A stretch of DNA of 64,000 bases, from the NCBI GenBank assembly GCA_001599815.1, contig BCIA01000004.1, forward strand, positions 4,180,082 through 4,244,081. Reading direction: 5' to 3'. The notes beneath the pieces were generated by a model. That model was not told the DNA's origin. It ran no database searches and saw only the letters and a list, made by a program, of their open reading frames with translations. Position 1 is the stretch's first letter. Every line of letters begins with the position of its first letter. Below, piece by piece: positions 11,215 to 21,082 of this stretch. The position numbers were made by a program, and so were the translations under genes. The stretch comes from Furcasterigmium furcatum (taxonomy: Eukaryota > Ascomycota > Sordariomycetes > Glomerellales > Plectosphaerellaceae).

Positions 11215-12226
11215 CGTGTCGTGTCTTTTCGTCGTCGAAAATGAGAAAGCTGGCGGAATTTCCAAAAGAGAGGTCACGGCAGTGTCGAATGGGAGGAAGC
11301 ACGTGTCAATTGGAGAGGGTAGAGACGATGCGGAGAGAATCTTGGCCCTCGGCGAGACGGTGAAGGTCCCCTTTTGTAGGTCGCCGGCGCGCCTCTTCTG
11401 GAAACCCCCGTCACCGGTCTCGAATCAATCCTGGTACCGATAGCAAGGAGTCCTGATTCAAGAGCCTCCACAAAACCGCGGGTGGCTGACGTGGGTTGAT
11501 CGGACTTAATGTGCTAGTGTTATCGAAAGAAGCGCGAGAAATCCCTGGTCGGCTCGAGTTTACCAGTGCCGGAGAAATCGTGGAAGACCTTTCCCGCCGC
11601 TCGTTCACTCGACGGCCATGGCATGATCACGAACAGTGGCTCATAGCCATGAGGGCAAAACGGACATCCTGAACAGAGTGCGAGTGATAATTCGCCAGCT
11701 CGCCAATTGAGACAATCAACGCCCAATGACGATTATTGTCTCAAAAATGTCTGACGTGACTGCGGTGGAGGTGGCCGCATTGTGGTGGAGAAACAGTGAA
11801 AACGCCGACGCCTGGACGATACAGTTCTGACATCGCCAGATCCAGAATTCGTAATCCAGTGCGGTGTTTAGATCGGATTTATTCGATTGTAGTGGATCAC
11901 CAGGGTCGACGCAACATTTCATGGAGATAACTCACAGCAGAGGCCGAAACACCTAAGTCCGACTGTTGTGTTATTCCAGTGTTGATGTTTGGGGGGGATG
12001 CCGAGCTTCCAAAAAGAAACCAAATCGTCCAATTGGTGTCAAAGAGCCAAGAGAACCGACAACCCGGTTGAAGTAGAGTGCCTGAGCGCCTGTCGTCCGA
12101 AGCAAATCATCACGACCCTCACAGAATGATGTCTCAGCCAACGGTGCAGTGTCCCCGCCTGGTTCAATTAGTGCTTCCTCATTGTTGGTGGGCAACATTT
12201 GAAGTGTTCCAGGGGCCGGGCAGCAG

Positions 12227-12409
12227 GAGGGTCGCAGAAAAGATGGCCGCCCTCGGGACGCCGCGTCGACCAACAGGCATCAAATCGAGCCGAAAAATCG
12301 AGATGGCCTCTTTCTTGACTTCAAGAACTTGACATGGCCTCTCTCTTGACTTCATAAAATCGAGATGGTCTCTTTCTCAATTTGAATTATTAACTGTTCT
12401 GCGACCCTC
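12227..12409 (+). repeat. Dispersed TIR element with 31-bp tandem units, copy B (best preserved)
   Basis: 183 bp. The left end GAGGGTCGCAGAAAAG and the reverse complement of the right end GAGGGTCGCAGAACAG agree at 15 of 16 positions. Inside the left end come ATGGCCGCCC and CGTCGACCAACAGG, then three 31-bp direct units (12295-12387). No transposase is encoded, so it fits a non-autonomous MITE-like element. No TA or longer target duplication is evident directly at the ends. Confidence 0.8.
12295..12387 (+). repeat. Three tandem 31-bp units inside copy B
   Basis: Units 12295-12325, 12326-12356 and 12357-12387. Each starts AAATCGAGATGG or the variant AACTTGACATGG, continues with CTCT.TCTTGACTTCA, and is directly joined to the next. 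The first two agree at most positions; the third diverges at its 3' half. Confidence 0.8.
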
Positions 12410-12775
12410 ATGGCCAGCGTCGGTAGATATGGGACCTTGAAGTGTTCCAGGAGCCACCTCACCTCAGGCTGAAGATTAGGTAGCAGGTTCGGAGGGGGTG
12501 GCGCCGGTGGCGGGAGCATCAGCCACCCCCGCTGATCTTGCCCGACGTTGAGCCTGGCAACGATGCCCCACCAGACGGCGTGTGGTTGGTCTTGGCAGCG
12601 GCAGCTTCGAGAATGAAGTCATTGGCAGCTCGAAACAGCCCTGATCGTCCTCCAACTTCTTTTCCTTCGTGACGGTGCATCTTGACACCATCGCGACAAT
12701 CCGCCCCGCGACGGCGCAGGAACTTCACATCATCCCCTCCAGCCGAACCGTCCGACCTCTACCCTACCCACCAAC

Positions 12776-15617
12776 ATGGCGTCGTATGTCTCCCATCCTC
12801 TATTATTTGCACAACACAGACCGAGCTGACACGTCCGCCCGCAGCACATCCCATGTCTTGTCCCTCCCCTTTCGCAGGTCGAACCAAATCTCCCTCTCGT
12901 CGGCCATCCGCCAATACATCAACACCAAATATGACCAACACCCTGACATGTTCCGACAAGACCTCGAGGCCATCGACTCGTTGCGGAGGGAGGCCGTCAA
13001 CGTCCGAGAACCACATCCCAGCGGCATCGGCATCCTGCAGGCCTACATCGTCCAGCTTCTTTGGATCGGGGGGAAGTTTCCCATCGATGTACGACGATCT
13101 TTCCGCCTCGACATTTTGACCGCTAGATAATATGATGCTGACGAGACATCAACAGCTCGGCGCCGAATTCACCTGGTACCCCTCCCTGGGCTACAACACC
13201 GAAAGACCGATGGTCCGCAACAACCTCAAGTACGAGCTCATGAACATCCTCTACAACCTTGCCGCCCTCTACTCTCAGCTCGCCGTGGCTCAAGCCAGGA
13301 GCGGTGCTGATGGTGTCAAGAAGGCGGTGCACTACTTCTCCCTTGGCGCTGGCGTCTTGACCTACATGCAGAAGGAGGTCCTCCCCGAGTTGAGAATGTC
13401 CGATCCCCCCGAAGACATGGACGCCCACACCCTCGAGGCGTTGGTGGAGCTTCTGTTGGCTCAGAGCCAAGAATGCTTCTGGAAGAAGGCCGTTCTGGAT
13501 GGGACCTTCAAGGACGCCAACATCGCCAAACTGTCGGCGCGCGTTTCCGACCTGTACAACACGGCCACGGAGGCTGCCATGAAAAGCGAAGCCATCAGCT
13601 CGGCATGGATCCACCATATGAGCGCAAAGCACCATCACTTTGCAGGCGCGGCCCAGTATCGTGCGGCACGCGACTGTCTGGAGAAGAGGAAATACGGCGA
13701 GGAGGTGGCTCGACTGACAGATTCCGTGGCCTGCGTGAATGAGGGCATCAAGGAAGGACGCGGGGGCTACCTCAACAAGACCATCTTGGACGATCTCAAT
13801 GATCTCAAGAGGAGGGTTGAGGAAGACTTGAAGAGAGCTGAGAAGGACAATGACCTGATCTTCCTGGGTACGTCGCATCGGCCGTCTCTAGCATGGGCTG
13901 TTTTTCGCTGACTGGCCTTCTAGATCCTGTCCCTCCAAAGTCTGAGCTGAAGGTCCTCGAGAGATTCAACATGGCCAAGGCTACTGTCCCACCCGAAATC
14001 GAGAACCCCTTTGACCATCTGGGAGACCAGACAGAATTCGGGCCTCCGCTGTTCGCGAAGCTTGTGCCCTTCGCGGTTCATGCAGCCATCACCATCTACG
14101 AACAACGGCGAGACCGTCTTGTCAAGCAGAGTATCGTTCAGGCACTTGAGGATCTCACAGAGAAGATGCACACCATCCTCAGCTCCGTCAATTTGCCAGG
14201 ATCTTTACAAGCCCTGGAAAAACCTCTCGGCCTGCCACCGAACCTTGTCCAGCATGCGGAGGAGATTCGACAAGCGGACGCGATCGGTCGCCTCGATCGC
14301 GCCTTTTCAGATATCGATATGCTTCGGTCGGGTGACATGTCTGTGTTCGAGGAAGGCAGGTCCATTCTAGTTGCCGAAGAGCAGGAAGACAACCGTCTGC
14401 GGGGCAAGTTCGGCACGGATCGATGGACGCGACCCAGCAGTCGTGATGATCCCCAAGGCGCCCAGCTTTGGGCGCAGGTCGCGGAGATCGAGGGCTACTT
14501 TGCCAGTAGCACCAGCAGCGATAAGGTGGTGCGGGAAAAGTTTGCACAAGTCGAGGACTTGTTGGGCCTGCTGTCGAGTTCGGACCGAGTTCTGATGGAC
14601 TACGTCCCATCCAGCCGGAGAATGGACATCCCCGAGCACCTGAAGCCAGTCATAGGTAGACTGCGCGGGTCTTACAATGATGTCCTACGGCTCGAGTCCC
14701 GCAGGCGGAAGAAGGCGGAGGCCATCCGGGAAAAGTGTCTGAACGACGACATCAAGCCGGAGATCCTCAAGGAAGCCGCACGTCTTGAGAGGACGTACCC
14801 CGCGACGGCTCTCTCACCTGTTCATTTCGACGAATTCTTCGAGAGACGCCTCGACCGACTTTATGAGCCCGAGCTTGAGGCTGTCGAGAAGGACTCCGCG
14901 GAGCAGGAGCGGCTGATGGAAGAGGTGCAGCGCGTCAACCGCGAGTTTGAGAGCCAGCGTCGTACTACGACGAGTGGCAATCGCGAGCGAGAACAGGCCC
15001 TGCAGAGGCTCGACAACGCGTACTACAAGTACAAGGAGATTGTCAGCCATCTCGATGTCGGGCGGACATTCTACAACGACCTCAGCAAGGTGGTCGGGCA
15101 GAACTTCAGGGACCCTGCCAGAACATGGGCTTCCGAGCGACGGATGGATGCAAAGAGCCTTGAGGAGTAAGTTTCAATTCGTCATACCGACCTTCATAGC
15201 TAACAGCTCCCAAGGGAACTCAACATGCCGCCACTTGGATCCCTGAGCCTCAACCGGACACCGCTGCACTCGCCGCCCACCTCCAGCTATCATGCAGACC
15301 AGCAACAACACACGAATTCTTACTTTGGCCAGGCTCCCCCGCAACCTCAACAGGTCCCTCTGCAACCACAGCAACCGGTACACAGCCCGCCGGCGGAGGC
15401 ACACGTCCAGTCTTGGGCTGGTTCCACAGTTGAGCCTCAGCAACCCAGGCCTGTACCCCCTCTGTCGAGCATGTGGACACCAGATGTCGGTATCCGATTC
15501 GGCGGCGGGCCTGGGACGCCAGGGGCTGCTGGGCAAGCGCCGTTGTCAAATCCCCCGAACGCACAAAAGCCGGCGAGCGGCACTTGGGATCCTAACTCGG
15601 GCATCCGGTTCGGCTAG
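12776..15617 (+). CDS. palA: PalA/Rim20, BRO1-domain pH-signalling scaffold
   Basis: Five exons: 12776-12783, 12845-13088, 13156-13867, 13924-15166, 15215-15617; 869 residues. An 8-nt first exon encodes MAS. The N-terminal ~370 residues are a BRO1 domain (YINTKYDQHPDMFRQDLEAI, YNLAALYSQLA, ISSAWIHHMSAKHHHFAGAA). The V domain follows (about 380-720: DPVPPKSELKVLERFNMAKA, VGQNFRDPARTW at its end). A Gln/Pro-rich tail ends with two copies of W.P..GIRFG. PalA/Rim20 binds YPXL-type motifs of the transcription factor PacC/Rim101 and the ESCRT-III protein Vps32, and so places PacC for cleavage at alkaline pH; this is family knowledge. The last intron has an AAG acceptor, which is needed to keep the frame. 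It is convergent with the next gene, 203 bp apart. Confidence 0.95.
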
Positions 15618-15820
15618 GAGACGGGCCGGTTCAGGTGAGGGAAGTCAGGGGTATTTTCACACAACGGCCCCCTTTTGATGGGTTCGGAAGCACAGCAGGC
15701 ATGGATATTCAGCGCAGGAGAAAGGTACATATGTGCTCATAGAATATGAATATTGGGCGACGTGAGTGAGAAGCCCCAATGATCGCTCCGTATATGCAGG
15801 TCTCTACAAGTGATATGCTC

Positions 15821-16678
15821 TTATAACGCCCGTACGTTCAACCGCAGGACGATCCCCCATCCATTCATGCTCTCCCAGAGGCCCATCTCGTTCTCTCTCC
15901 GAAACGTCACCTCCTCCGCGACCACAGTCACCCCCTGCTGCTGCTGGGCTCCAGCCCCTCTTGGAGCGTGAGGAGGAGGCTGCGAAGGCTCCCCCGGGCT
16001 TGACCTCCCCATCACCCCCGACCTGAACCTCCCCAGCACCCCCGTCGCCTTCTTCTCCTGCTTCTGTGTCTCGACAGCCTCCCTCACGCTCTTCCGGTCC
16101 ACGCCCACGATCTGCCTCTTCGGCTGTAAGTGCCCCGCCAGCCGCGTCGCCATCTCCTCGTCCTTCCACCACCACTGTGGTCCCTTCGCCTTCTCAGCCG
16201 CCCCCGCGTCGTCCCAGCGCACCCAGTCGCTGAACTCGCGCGCCGTGCTGCTGCTGCTCTCTCCGGCCTTGCCGGACTTGGAGTCCTCGACGACTCCTTT
16301 GGGGTCACTCACCCGCGCGACACGGATAATTTCGTCGCTGCCAGGGCCGTCATCGACATGTTTCGCGTTCTGGGGGACGGAGGCTGCGGGGACGAGGATG
16401 AGGGTTGCTGATGCCGCGGACTGGGGGCGGGAGAGGAGGGCGCCGATGAGGGCGTCGATTTCGGGGTTGATGAGGGAGAGGAGGTCGGCGTCTTGGGCGG
16501 CGAGGTGAGCGAGGTGGGAGTCTTGGTTGTTGCGGATGACGGAGGGGAGAGAGGCGAGGTGTGCGGAGAGGGGGGATGTGTAGGAGGTGACTGGGGAGGA
16601 GGACGATGTTGCCTCCGTGTAGGAAGGTGGGAACTCGGAGGATGAGTCCTCGGGGTTGAAGTATCTGTCGTCTTCCAT
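15821..16678 (-). CDS. Unknown fungal protein with PPSY motif
   Basis: Single exon, 285 residues, not assigned to a family. The N-terminus has FPPSYTEA, a PPxY motif of the type bound by WW domains of Nedd4/Rsp5 ubiquitin ligases. A Ser/Thr-rich stretch follows, then a leucine-rich helical part (HLAAQDADLLSLINPEIDAL, about 55-85). A W-rich core comes next (FSDWVRWDD, PQWWWKDEEMATRLAGHL, about 150-190). The C-terminal part is basic then Pro/Gln-rich, ending in the ordered segment NEMGLWESMNGWGIVLRLNV. No signal peptide or membrane segment is visible. It converges on palA. The ordered W-rich core and clean frame favour a real conserved gene; the function is unknown. Confidence 0.8.
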   Translation of the reverse strand: MEDDRYFNPEDSSSEFPPSYTEATSSSSPVTSYTSPLSAHLASLPSVIRNNQDSHLAHLAAQDADLLSLINPEIDALIGALLSRPQSAASATLILVPAASVPQNAKHVDDGPGSDEIIRVARVSDPKGVVEDSKSGKAGESSSSTAREFSDWVRWDDAGAAEKAKGPQWWWKDEEMATRLAGHLQPKRQIVGVDRKSVREAVETQKQEKKATGVLGRFRSGVMGRSSPGEPSQPPPHAPRGAGAQQQQGVTVVAEEVTFRRENEMGLWESMNGWGIVLRLNVRAL

Positions 16679-17769
16679 GGTGTTTTGCTATGGTGAGGTC
16701 GTCTGTTTGCTCGCAATGGTCCGGGAAGCTCGTGCCGGAAGCGGGTGGGTGTGGCAAGAGAAAGCGACTCGATAGTGGAGAGGTTCGGTTGGCGAAGATG
16801 CTTTGAGGTGAGGTGGTTAAGAAGTCTTTGAGGCCTGCCACTCATCAGACTGGGCAGGCACGACCAGATGCCTCATTCGATCCTGAACTCGGGTCAGTGG
16901 CGGGGTCGTTGATGACGGAGTCTTGGCGGGTCAAGTCAGTCGCAGGATCGGGGTCGGTGTCTTGAAGTCCGCAATCGTTCGACTTGATCTGCCTAGCCAG
17001 GCTTTGCTAAGGCTGTGAATATATGGATTATTGAGAAGACGAGGAACTCAGCCTCGGACTTGATGGATGCATCTCCTCCTCATCCATGAAGTGGCGCCCC
17101 ATGTGAGCAAGGGTGGGGCAAGGCGTTCTCGACACCCCACTCCTCCGGCGTGGCGGCTCGGTGTCTCTCGGTGAGGCCATCCAGGGGGCCGTATAATGTG
17201 ACAACCGAAGACAATATGTCAAGGATCCAGACTTCGAGATTTCTTACCTTCTATAAGCGGGCTTGGTAAGGTTTGATTAGTTCTTCTCGGCCGAGACTTG
17301 GTATCACTAAATCCTTGGTCCGGGCGAGGTGCCGTGTCACTCTCATACAACGTTGTAGAGACATGGTGACAATCTGCTTGGAGATGTAAGAGGTTCCATA
17401 AAGCCGAGAAACACGGACCAGTCGAATAATGCAAAGGTTTGTTCAAGCACCAGACCATGCCTCATATCTTATACCAGCAACCTGAGCCAAGCGGCCCGTC
17501 GGGCCCGGATGTCCGATCGCACGTCCCGGAACCTTCAGCGGACTTCGGCCTGAAGCCCCACCGTGTTCCTTCAACTTGGCAGAGGGATGCGGCAGTGATG
17601 AAATCCTTCCACGACTGACATCTCTTTTTCTGTCACACAAATCTCACCTGTGAAATACCTCATCCCCAAAGACCGTTTGTTCGTCTCTGCAGATTTCTGC
17701 GGCCCATCACATATTCTACCCATCCCACGACGACGCCGTTTGTACAGCATCACCACCGCCATCGTCGCC
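16679..17769. promoter_or_regulatory. Divergent promoter interval between the PPSY protein and the FSH1 hydrolase
   Basis: A 1.1 kb interval with gene starts pointing away at both ends, so it should carry both promoters. I see no coding frame with a family signature and no repeat. No specific factor site is claimed. Confidence 0.5.
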
Positions 17770-18579
17770 ATGACCAGGCCGGACCCCGGGACCCAGGACC
17801 GGAACCTTCCCCGCATCCTCTGCCTTCACGGCGGCGGCGTCAACGCAGAAGTCTTCCGCGCCCAGTCCCGCGCCATCATCGCCGGCCTGGCATCTCACTA
17901 CCGCCTCATCTTCGTCGACGGCCCCTTTCTCAGCGTCGCCCACCCGGACATCTTCACCGTCTACGGTGACCACGGCCCCTTCCGCCGCTGGCTGCGATGG
18001 CTACGCATGCAGCCGACCATCGACGCCGCTACGGGGGCCTCCGAGGTGGCGTATAACCTCCGCCGCGCCATGCAGGACGACGACGAGGCCGGCAACAGGG
18101 GCCCCTGGGTCGGCATGCTGGGCTTCAGCCAGGGCGCCACGACGGCCTCCAGCTGGGCGTTCACCCAGCAGCTCCTGACCAAGCACTTTGGCGCGGAGGA
18201 GGCGGAGAAGGCCATGGGCACGAGGTGGCAGTTTGTCGTCCTGCTCGCGGGGCGGGCGCCGCTGGTCGTTCTGGATGAGAGGCTCCAGAAGCCCCATGGC
18301 TGCGCCGACCCCAGCGAGGCGGGCGAGGATTTCAAGGGGCTGCCAGAGGATATCATGGGAGATGATCATGTCCTCGACTTGCCCACCTTGCATGTTCATG
18401 GTTTGAGGGACCCGGGGTTGGAGTACCACCGGCTCATGCGGAAGAGCTACTGCAAGGAAGGCACTACGAGGTTGGTGGAGTGGGATGGCCATCATCGGGT
18501 GCCCATCAAGAGTATGGATGTCGATCGTGTGGTGGCACAGATTATCGAGATGGGAAAGGAGGCCAGCCAGAGAAAGTGA
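17770..18579 (+). CDS. FSH1-family serine hydrolase
   Basis: Single exon, 269 residues from the ATG at 17770 (MTRPDPG). The frame also has an ATG at 17650, but the domain begins only at about residue 13, so the shorter start is preferred. An alpha/beta-hydrolase: strand and oxyanion motif PRILCLHGGGVNAEVF near the start; nucleophile elbow GFSQGA with Ser120; Asp214 in HGLRDPGLEY; His241/His242 in DGHHRVP. This is the FSH1/FSH2/LovG-like family of fungal serine hydrolases. Most members have no known substrate; some release polyketides from synthases. No polyketide synthase is in this window, so a general esterase role is more likely here. Confidence 0.92.
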   Translation: MTRPDPGTQDRNLPRILCLHGGGVNAEVFRAQSRAIIAGLASHYRLIFVDGPFLSVAHPDIFTVYGDHGPFRRWLRWLRMQPTIDAATGASEVAYNLRRAMQDDDEAGNRGPWVGMLGFSQGATTASSWAFTQQLLTKHFGAEEAEKAMGTRWQFVVLLAGRAPLVVLDERLQKPHGCADPSEAGEDFKGLPEDIMGDDHVLDLPTLHVHGLRDPGLEYHRLMRKSYCKEGTTRLVEWDGHHRVPIKSMDVDRVVAQIIEMGKEASQRK

Positions 18580-21082
18580 AGCGACGATAGAGCATCTGGC
18601 TGAGCGTTGGAGACAGAGAACGTTGATGTCCGGAATTGGGTATCATGACTTAGAGGTTCCCTTTCATAGAATATTTGACCACTTCACCTTCATTTCAACA
18701 TTACCAGGCACGAGGGTCGTCAAGGAATCATTCAGGACTACTTCAAGTCGGCCAGGTAGTCTTTAGAATCATCCCCACTTCGGCAATGGGCTGCCTCGAT
18801 TTCCTCAAGTTGACACAGAGGTCATCTCGATTATCTGACACATGAAATCATTTCTAATTCAGCGTGAGGCCATCTCGATTTTCCCAAATTCAAAAAGACG
18901 TCATCTCAACTATCTGAGGCTGAATCTGAAGTCTGCTGGTCATCACGATTGTTCCAATGGGCCATCTTCCCGCCGGGGCTGACAGTTGACGGTGATGTTG
19001 GTTATAATGGGCTCCTTGTTGTCGTCGACATGTTCACCGAGACAGCTAGAAGACGAGATTCGAGTTTCCTTTGGCCCAGGCTCAGCGAGCGCTCCATCAT
19101 TTCTCACTACCCACCCTCCTCACAAGCATCCATCTCACCGTCACTCCAAGGGGAGACGCCCTCGTTTTCCAGGGCTTTCATCCATCTTTCCGTTTCGGGC
19201 GTGCCCTCATCTGATCCCCCGAGTTGGGCCAAACAACAAGTGAACTCGGAGCACCATTAGATGCCGCGCATCTCCTCGTCCTGACCAAGCACCCGCGAAC
19301 TGGCATCAACCACCGAAATCCATCCCCAGTCATGAGGGGAGCCAGCATAGCCTCGCAACTTCTGCTCCATAACCAGGGTTCCTTTATTCGCAGGGCATGT
19401 GTAGAAATCCAGGTAGACCTTCCCGCTCTTCCCTAGCACAACGTAGGAGAGACCGTGGGAGAACCCTGCACATCCATAGTTTTGGGCTTGAAGAAGCTGA
19501 GAACTGAGAACGTTGGGAGTCTCTATCGCGCTACGTTTCATGCATCAACGAGAGAGCGGTTCATTGATACCCAGGTAAGTATATGTGTCACTTTAGGCAG
19601 CCTCATAATTCATGCTATTCTAGGTTTGTATCAGCCACTTTACAGTTTAGAGAGGCGCATGAAGAAGGTATCTGTTCATGTCGATGGATTCCTGGAGTTA
19701 AACCGCATAGTGAGTGCCACCGGTCAGCCACCAACACACGCCAACAAGGCACTGGGCACGCCTATGGCTGATCGGATGAAAAACTTCACATGAGTAGCTG
19801 TATCCATCTTTAGTCATCACCAAAGTAAGTCGACACCACGTCCGATATCCGCCACATGCTCAATGTGCTGAGGGGCAAGCGGGATGATATAGATGGCGGG
19901 ATATGAGAGGAGGGAGGGGCTAAGAAGGTGGTCGGGGAGATGTTGAAAATGGAGGAGAAGGGCGGTCCGTGATGAGAATCGGAGCAGAGAGTCGAGAATG
20001 TTGCGAGGAGAGAGTGTGAGGAAATCCAGTCGCTCCGGAGCCGGCCGTCGAGCTGCTTGCCAGACACACTGGAGAATTCCCCGCCATTGTCAATCGTTGA
20101 ACCTGGAGGGCCGGTGTTGGCGCCACACAGCGATCTGATTGGCTCGTGCCCCTGAACGGGAGACAGCATCACGGGAAAGGCTTGACCGTTGCGGCTAAGA
20201 AAGCAGGCTACCAAAACATGCCGAGCACCAATTTTCAGCTCTGGTCATTTCCAACCGCTCCAACACCCGATGACAATGACCGCAGCAACGATACTTATTA
20301 ACCCGGCCTTCTGGATGCTCGGCACCCAGAGCCATGACCGCCAAGTCCCCGTGATATCGCGCTCCCAAAGCACTTTCCCAAAAGACGACGGCCCACCTAA
20401 CAGGGTTGCGGGTACCCTCCGGATTGCCCAATCACCCGCCGTGCAGGGCCCCCTGGTAATCGGTCGTCAGCGGCTTGGGGGTCTTGGCTCACCCCGCACA
20501 ACGGCAGCCTCCTTCCTCATCGGCATAGGATCAGATGCCGGGCCAGGGGTCGTTCCAAGAAGCTCCCAAAAACTTCCTCCCGCTAGAAACAGCATCCCAA
20601 TCCCCGGCCGCCATATCCGTCTCCAACCGCGCGCAGCCCGGGGTACCAAGACCGAACCGACTCTTATCGTTGCCAGGCCAGGCAGCTTGCCCAGCAGCCC
20701 CCAGCCGCCTTCCGTCATCTCCCTGTCCGCCTCCTCATCCTCCGAGTCTCCATCCCGTAATCACAATGTCCACCGGCAACGGCGAGCTGGAGCTGCTCCG
20801 CACCATGGGCCTGCCAAGGGACTTGTTTCCTGCCTTTCTGGGCAAGTCAATGGCATCTCGCCTCCTCCAAGGAGCTTCCATCGGCCCACGCGACGTGCTC
20901 GGGTTGCATGGTCCCCCGCCGATCACCGCCAGCATAAATAATGTCTCGCCCACCTGCTGCTGCAACATTCCTCCCCTCGGCTGGACATCCGAACCCTCAA
21001 GGTCGATCTCTCGGATACCAATAAGTGAGCCTCGAGCCTCGTAGTCGAGCTTCAGTCAAGAACACACTCCCCCAGTGTCGAG
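18580..21082. other. Gene-free interval with repeat copy C
   Basis: 2.5 kb between the FSH1 hydrolase and the choice-of-anchor-B gene. It contains the degenerate repeat copy C (about 18794-18975). A 94-codon minus-strand frame (19257-19541) has protein-like composition but no recognisable family. A long open plus-strand stretch at 20189-21044 is Pro/Ser/Arg-rich and probably promoter and leader DNA of the downstream gene. I call no gene here. Confidence 0.5.
18794..18975 (-). repeat. Dispersed 31-bp-unit element, copy C (degenerate)
   Basis: Inverse orientation to copies B and E. CTCGATTTCCTC, CTCGATTATCTG, CTCGATTTTCCC and CTCAACTATCTG start successive units; two spacings are exactly 31 bp and one is 48 bp. 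The phrases GAGGCCATCTCGATTT, CTGAAGTCTGCTGG and GGGCCATCTTCCC are reverse complements of copy B phrases. The terminal inverted repeat is no longer clear, so the limits are approximate. Confidence 0.6.

Larger units (their letters stand above)
11215..12775. other. Divergent interval between alcohol dehydrogenase and palA, with repeat copy B
   Basis: It contains the upstream regions of both flanking genes and, in the middle, the best-preserved dispersed TIR element (12227-12409). A 15-bp direct repeat (TTGAAGTGTTCCAGG) lies outside the element at 12199-12213 and 12437-12451. No protein-coding frame is supported. Confidence 0.6.

Noticed and set aside
17770..18579. Polyketide cluster membership of the FSH1 hydrolase
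   Set aside because: No synthase, tailoring enzyme or cluster regulator is nearby; flanking genes are housekeeping or signalling genes.
20189..21044. Open plus-strand frames before the choice-of-anchor-B gene
   Set aside because: Arg/Pro/Ser-rich, no signature, and positioned as promoter and leader of the next gene.
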